A stretch of DNA of 49,230 bases from Geobacter sp. Its GTDB lineage: Bacteria > Desulfobacterota > Desulfuromonadia > Geobacterales > DSM-12255. A program made the position numbers and the translations under genes. Location: the NCBI GenBank assembly GCA_009886125.1, contig VFJK01000081.1, forward strand, positions 1 through 49,230, given 5' to 3'. Position 1 is the first letter of the stretch, and every line of letters begins with the position of its first letter. Positions 45,459 to 49,230 of the stretch are shown piece after piece. Below the pieces are notes generated by a model. That model had not been told where the DNA came from, searched no databases, and was given only the letters and a program-made list of their open reading frames with translations.

Positions 45459-45880
45459 CAGTTACCGCTCACCGGGGGTTGATTCTGCGGTTTCGCTCCG
45501 CCTGTCACCCCTTCTTTCGGAGCATTTATCCCTGTCCCCATCAGCCCTTTGTTCCCCTTTTGAAGAGTATTATAGAACGTAAGGGGGGGCGCAGCTTTAT
45601 CAGGAGGTGCGCCCTGCGGCACCTGCTGGGGAGAAGATGGTTGTGAAGGTGTTGCAGGAGGCTGCGGGGCAGCAGGCTGTTTTGTCACAACCGGCTGTTG
45701 CGGCTGAGGAGGTGCTTTATAGAAACGGCCGCCCGGTTTGTACAGATAGCGTCCTGTCCCGATTCCAAGGACAAACGAGATGATCACCAGCAGAAAGATG
45801 ATGAGTACATACGGCCAGACCTTGGGACGGCTTGGTGGAGGTTTACGGACCTGCCTGCGCTCACTGTAATCGATTACCAT
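45458..45880 (-). CDS. Single-pass membrane protein with Pro/Gln-rich tail
   Basis: This 140-residue protein has a basic N-terminus ('RRQVRKPPPSRPKVW'), one membrane helix at about residues 25-46 and a long Pro/Gln/Ala-rich tail. Close to the C-terminus is 'LTFYNTLQKGNKGLMGTGIN'. In related genera the equivalent position next to argS seems to hold a longer SPOR-domain protein. Here the stop comes before any SPOR domain, so it may be a shortened form; I am not sure of the comparison. It overlaps the peptidase start. Confidence 0.65.
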   Translation of the reverse strand: MVIDYSERRQVRKPPPSRPKVWPYVLIIFLLVIISFVLGIGTGRYLYKPGGRFYKAPPQPQQPVVTKQPAAPQPPATPSQPSSPQQVPQGAPPDKAAPPLTFYNTLQKGNKGLMGTGINAPKEGVTGGAKPQNQPPVSGN

Positions 45881-45883
45881 CAG

Positions 45884-47572
45884 CTACATTCTCTCGGGAG
45901 CAGAAACCCCTAACAGACCAAGGGCGCTTTTAATGACCGTTGCAACGGTCGCCAGCATGAAAAGCCGTGATGTCGTCAGGCCGGGATCATCACTCAGAAC
46001 CCGGTGACAATTGTAGAAGCTGTGAAGTTCTCCGGCCAGATTGTGCAGATATGAGGTGATCCGGTGTGGTTCGAAGCTCTCGGCAGCACTCTGGATGGTT
46101 TCAGGAAGGGATGCCAGCGACTTGATGATTCTGATCTCCTCATCAGTCTCAAGCAGCTCCACCCTGGCTGATGCCGGATCATACGAAAAACCACTCTCGG
46201 CAGCACTCTCAAAAATCCGGCAGATTCGTGCATGAGCATACTGAACATAATAAACAGGGTTATCGGTTGAATGCTGCTTGGCAAGATCTATATCAAAAAC
46301 AAGTTGGGAATCAGGTTTGCGCATGACGAAAAAATATCTGGTCGCATCAACTCCGACTTCATCTATCAGTTCACCTAATGTGACGTAACCACCTGCTCTT
46401 TTGGATATTTTTACTTCCTCTCCTCCACGCATGACCGTGACCATCTGATGGAGAAGATACTCCGGCCATCCCAGCGGTATTCCGACGTCGAGAGCCTGCA
46501 GGCCGCCCCTGACTCTGGTGATCGTACTGTGATGGTCTGCACCCTGCTCATTTACGACCCGGACAAAGCCACGATTCCATTTATCCAGATGATAGGCGAT
46601 GTCAGGGACAAAGTAGGTGAAACCTCCATCAGATTTCCGCATCACCCTGTCCTTGTCATCACCGAATGATGTCGTTCTGAGCCATAATGCCCCGCCTTCC
46701 TCATAGGTATGGCCTTTCCCGATTATACGGTCAACCGTGTCCTGAACAGCTCCGCTCGTGTAGAGGCTGGATTCAAGGAAATAATTATCAAACCTGACAT
46801 CAAAGGCTTTCAGGACGATATCCTGTTCACGCCTCAAGTAGGCTACCGCAAATATTCTGATCGACTCCAGATCCGAGCTGTTCGCAGATGCCGTTACGCT
46901 ATGACCGTCAGTCTCTACAGTCTCTGAAGAGAGATAGGCTTTGGCAAGATCCTTGATGTATTCGCCCTGATAGCCGTCTGCAGGCCACCTGGGATCATCC
47001 GGCTCAATACCTAGACACCGTGCCTGGACTGATAACGCAAGGTTGTAAATCTGCTGACCGGCATCATTGTAGTAGAACTCCCGGGTAACGTCCCAACCGG
47101 TAGCATCCAGCAGACGGCATAACGTATCCCCGATCGCTGCACCCCGGCCATGCCCGACGTGAAGCGGGCCAGTGGGATTTGCACTGACAAACTCGACCTG
47201 GACTTTCCTGCTGCCGCTACTTTCTAATCTGCCATAGCTGCTGCCTGAGGAAGCGATCTCTTTCAGCAGAGTCTGCCATTCACTCTTTTTCAGTGTGAAG
47301 TTTATAAAGCCCGGCCCGGCGATCTCAACGCGTTCAAATGCATTGGATGCCTCCGCAATTTTATTGACCAGGATCTCGGCAACTGCGCGGGGAGACTTTC
47401 TCTCGCCCTTCGCCAGCTGCATGGCGACATTTGTTGCAAAATCTCCGTGTTCAGGATTTGCAGGGGTCTCGATAATAAGCGGAGGGAACTCCGCTGTGAG
47501 AAGAAGATTGTCCCTGGAACACAGATTCAGTGCTTCAAGGAGAATATCTCGTACTGAGTTACGAACTGTCAC
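45884..47572 (-). CDS. argS: Arginyl-tRNA synthetase
   Basis: This 562-residue class I synthetase has the N-terminal Add-1 domain, '[20 protein letters not shown]' (HIGH = HVGH), '[12 protein letters not shown]' (KMSKS-like) and a DALR anticodon-binding C-terminus ('[18 protein letters not shown]'). The start is GTG at 47572, and GGGGAGGG lies just upstream inside the previous gene. The GTG overlaps the stop of a 54-codon gene (GTGA). Confidence 0.96.
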   Translation of the reverse strand: MTVRNSVRDILLEALNLCSRDNLLLTAEFPPLIIETPANPEHGDFATNVAMQLAKGERKSPRAVAEILVNKIAEASNAFERVEIAGPGFINFTLKKSEWQTLLKEIASSGSSYGRLESSGSRKVQVEFVSANPTGPLHVGHGRGAAIGDTLCRLLDATGWDVTREFYYNDAGQQIYNLALSVQARCLGIEPDDPRWPADGYQGEYIKDLAKAYLSSETVETDGHSVTASANSSDLESIRIFAVAYLRREQDIVLKAFDVRFDNYFLESSLYTSGAVQDTVDRIIGKGHTYEEGGALWLRTTSFGDDKDRVMRKSDGGFTYFVPDIAYHLDKWNRGFVRVVNEQGADHHSTITRVRGGLQALDVGIPLGWPEYLLHQMVTVMRGGEEVKISKRAGGYVTLGELIDEVGVDATRYFFVMRKPDSQLVFDIDLAKQHSTDNPVYYVQYAHARICRIFESAAESGFSYDPASARVELLETDEEIRIIKSLASLPETIQSAAESFEPHRITSYLHNLAGELHSFYNCHRVLSDDPGLTTSRLFMLATVATVIKSALGLLGVSAPERM

Positions 47573-47733
47573 CGACTACCCTCCCCTTTTTTGGGAAGTT
47601 CTTCATCTTCAGGGAGATCTTTTATAGAGACATCTCGTGAAAAATCAGGGCAACGGGCTCCACCGTCAGCAATATTGAAACGTTTCGCGCAATGTTCACG
47701 CCATGCACACACAGCACAACTCTGCCTACCCAT
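47569..47733 (-). CDS. Small Cys-rich protein coupled to argS
   Basis: A 54-codon reading frame starts at ATG 47733 with GGAG at good spacing. The N-terminal half contains four Cys and a His: [11 protein letters not shown] followed by 'GGARCPDF', the spacing of a small zinc- or metal-binding knuckle. The C-terminal half is acidic then basic ('[13 protein letters not shown]'). Its TGA overlaps the argS GTG, so argS translation is likely coupled to it. I do not recognise a characterised family. Confidence 0.72.
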   Translation of the reverse strand: MGRQSCAVCAWREHCAKRFNIADGGARCPDFSRDVSIKDLPEDEELPKKGEGSR

Positions 47734-47742
47734 CAATAACTC

Positions 47743-48045
47743 CTATTTCCCGGTTTCCATATCTGTTTTGCTCTGCGGAGGGAACTGATAGATAATCTCG
47801 TTCTTTCTGACCATTCCAAAATCTCTGCGGGCAATGCTTTCAAGGTAACGGCGATCATTTTTCAGTGCATCGACTTCGCGGACCAGTTTCTGGTTTTCAC
47901 CCTTCAGGGACTCCAGACGCCGCTGAACTTCCTGCTTCTCCTTGTTGAGATGATAGATGCGAAGAAGCCCTCTGTCACCGAATACGGTGAAGTAGAGTAT
48001 AAAGGTGACCGCAAGCATCGGTAGTATATACTTTTGCTTCAGCAT
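47743..48045 (-). CDS. ftsB: Cell-division protein FtsB (septum formation initiator)
   Basis: This 100-residue single-pass protein has a membrane helix at about 6-25 and a coiled coil at about 33-72 ('NKEKQEVQRRLESLKGENQK'), followed by 'ARRDFGMVRKNEIIYQF', the FtsB/DivIC C-terminal signature. It acts with FtsL and FtsQ at the divisome. It starts 13 bp after the upstream epimerase gene. Confidence 0.9.
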   Translation of the reverse strand: MLKQKYILPMLAVTFILYFTVFGDRGLLRIYHLNKEKQEVQRRLESLKGENQKLVREVDALKNDRRYLESIARRDFGMVRKNEIIYQFPPQSKTDMETGK

Positions 48046-48058
48046 GCTCTCAGGACCC

Positions 48059-48991
48059 TCACTTGGAGATAAGCGCGGAGAAGTAATCTATTGTTTTTTT
48101 CAACCCCTCTTCGACAGAGATAACCGGTTTCCAGCCCAGCTTCTGTTCTGCCAATGAGATATCCGGCTGTCTTTGTCTTGGATCGTCAGGCGGAAGCGGT
48201 TTGAAGATGATCTTTGATCGCTCTCCTGTCAACTTGATGATCCTCTCTGCAAATTCGAGGATAGTCGTCTCGGCAGGATTGCCGAGATTGACAGGCCCGG
48301 TGAGATTCTCACACTCCATCATCCTGACAATCCCTTCGACAAGGTCGCTTACATAACAGAAAGAGCGGGTCTGGCTGCCGTCCCCATAAACCGTTATGTC
48401 TTCACCCTTCAGCGCCTGAAGTATAAAGTTGGAAACGACCCTGCCGTCATTTTCAGCCATCCTGGGGCCGTAGGTGTTAAATATTCGTATGATGCGTATA
48501 TCGACCTTGTTCTGCCGGTGATAGTCCATCATGAGTGTTTCAGCGACCCGTTTCCCCTCGTCATAACAACTTCGTATCCCTATCGGGTTGACATTGCCCC
48601 AATAATCCTCGGTCTGCGGGTGGATATTCGGATCTCCATAGACTTCGGAAGTGGAGGCCTGAAGTATCCTGGCCCTGACCCTCTTTGCTATCCCGAGCAT
48701 ATTGATGGTACCCAGAACGCTGGTCTTGACCGTCTTGACCGGATTGTACTGGTAATGAACCGGAGAGGCAGGACAAGCCAGATTGTAGATACGGTCGACC
48801 TCCAGGAGGATCGGCTCGGTTATGTCATGCCTGATAAGTTCAAAGTTATGGTTGTCCAGCAGATGGATGATATTGTTTTTGCTGCCGGTGAAGAAGTTAT
48901 CCAGGCAGATGACATCATGCCCTTCGCCGAGAAGGCGTTCGCAGAGGTGTGAGCCTAAAAATCCTGCACCGCCTGTTATCAGAATGCGCAT
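48059..48991 (-). CDS. UDP-glucuronate decarboxylase (UDP-xylose synthase)
   Basis: This 310-residue short-chain dehydrogenase has the NAD motif '[12 protein letters not shown]', the catalytic YxxxK in '[19 protein letters not shown]', and '[20 protein letters not shown]'. These match UXS-type enzymes that convert UDP-glucuronate to UDP-xylose. The ATG at 48991 has GGAGAGG upstream; the longer reading overlaps the UDP-glucose dehydrogenase gene. That gene lies directly upstream and supplies the substrate. UDP-xylose is an envelope-polysaccharide precursor. Confidence 0.92.
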   Translation of the reverse strand: MRILITGGAGFLGSHLCERLLGEGHDVICLDNFFTGSKNNIIHLLDNHNFELIRHDITEPILLEVDRIYNLACPASPVHYQYNPVKTVKTSVLGTINMLGIAKRVRARILQASTSEVYGDPNIHPQTEDYWGNVNPIGIRSCYDEGKRVAETLMMDYHRQNKVDIRIIRIFNTYGPRMAENDGRVVSNFILQALKGEDITVYGDGSQTRSFCYVSDLVEGIVRMMECENLTGPVNLGNPAETTILEFAERIIKLTGERSKIIFKPLPPDDPRQRQPDISLAEQKLGWKPVISVEEGLKKTIDYFSALISK

Positions 48992-48992
48992 A

Positions 48993-49230
48993 TTATTTCG
49001 CCTCTCCGCAGATGCCGCCGCCAAGTCTGCCGAGAGGAATATAATTGAACCCGGCACTCATCATCCTGTGTGGTTTATAGAGATTCCTGCCATCGATTAT
49101 GTTCGGAACCTTGAGTGCAGTGAGCATCCTTTCAAAGTCAGGTGTCCGGTATTCACTCCAGTCGGTGATGATCACAAGAGCATCAGCAGCATCGAGTATT
49201 TCGTACTGGTTATGACTGTACTCGATCCGG
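48993..49230 (-). CDS. ugd: UDP-glucose 6-dehydrogenase (C-terminal part, N-terminus outside window)
   Basis: The last 79 residues of a UDP-glucose dehydrogenase are visible: '[18 protein letters not shown]', '[11 protein letters not shown]' and '[10 protein letters not shown]', all typical of the family's C-terminal domain. The frame is open to the window edge. It converts UDP-glucose to UDP-glucuronate, the substrate of the decarboxylase encoded 1 bp downstream. Confidence 0.93.
   Translation of the reverse strand, partial: RIEYSHNQYEILDAADALVIITDWSEYRTPDFERMLTALKVPNIIDGRNLYKPHRMMSAGFNYIPLGRLGGGICGEAK

Noticed and set aside
1-49230. CRISPR array, prophage, intact transposase or ordinary tRNA genes
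   Set aside because: No regular direct repeats with spacers, no phage or transposase motifs, and no cloverleaf with CCA other than tmRNA were seen.

Overview
This window looks like a chromosomal segment from a Geobacter-like (Desulfuromonadales) anaerobe of moderate GC content. The markers are a livKHMGF cluster wired to indolepyruvate:ferredoxin oxidoreductase and two PaaK-type ligases, a multi-domain DHH-CBS-nucleotidyltransferase, a TusA/DsrE-type YedF selenium-metabolism protein, a c-type cytochrome and a tmRNA tag of the form (A)ADNYDYAVAA. Nearly all genes are core or lineage-typical. I see no prophage, intact insertion sequence, CRISPR array or ordinary tRNA gene.

Left part (1-12.3 kb). 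On the minus strand lie a tungstate-type ABC transporter (tupB and a partial tupC), a hotdog thioesterase, and a translation group infA, efp and epmA. On the plus strand follow an uncharacterised protein, an rlmD-type rRNA methyltransferase, a TPR protein, ihfB, then an envelope group: a YbjH/OmpA fusion, a periplasmic protein that looks like a degenerate OmpA domain, and a lipoprotein. A Na/Pi cotransporter and a short Ppx/GppA phosphatase close this run.

Centre-left (12.3-23.6 kb). One long plus-strand operon runs iorA, iorB, paaK, ACT-domain gene, two tandem livK-type binding proteins, livH, livM, livG, livF and a second paaK. It starts at a clear sigma-70 promoter and ends at a strong intrinsic terminator. 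It probably couples import of hydrophobic amino acids or aryl acids to ferredoxin-linked interconversion of aryl-pyruvates and aryl-acetyl-CoAs. A REP/BIME-like double hairpin and a perfect 14-bp hairpin lie between genes inside it. The roughly 425-bp gap after it holds a 40-bp near-perfect palindrome and little else.

Centre-right (24-36 kb). yjbQ and a thioesterase overlap on the minus strand, followed by a DUF255 thioredoxin-like protein, two TPR proteins, a gamma-carbonic anhydrase with yedF, the ssrA (tmRNA) and smpB pair, an amidohydrolase, and panB-panC-panP. PanP is a PLP-dependent decarboxylase that should replace PanD in making beta-alanine.

Right part (36-49.2 kb), all minus strand: a chemoreceptor-type protein with a GAF domain, the DHH/CBS/tRNA-nucleotidyltransferase fusion, an HD-domain protein, a diheme cytochrome, scpB, scpA, trpS, a site-2-protease-like M50 peptidase, a proline-rich single-pass membrane protein, argS, a 54-codon Cys-rich small protein whose stop overlaps the argS start, ftsB, a UDP-glucuronate decarboxylase gene and the end of a UDP-glucose dehydrogenase gene.
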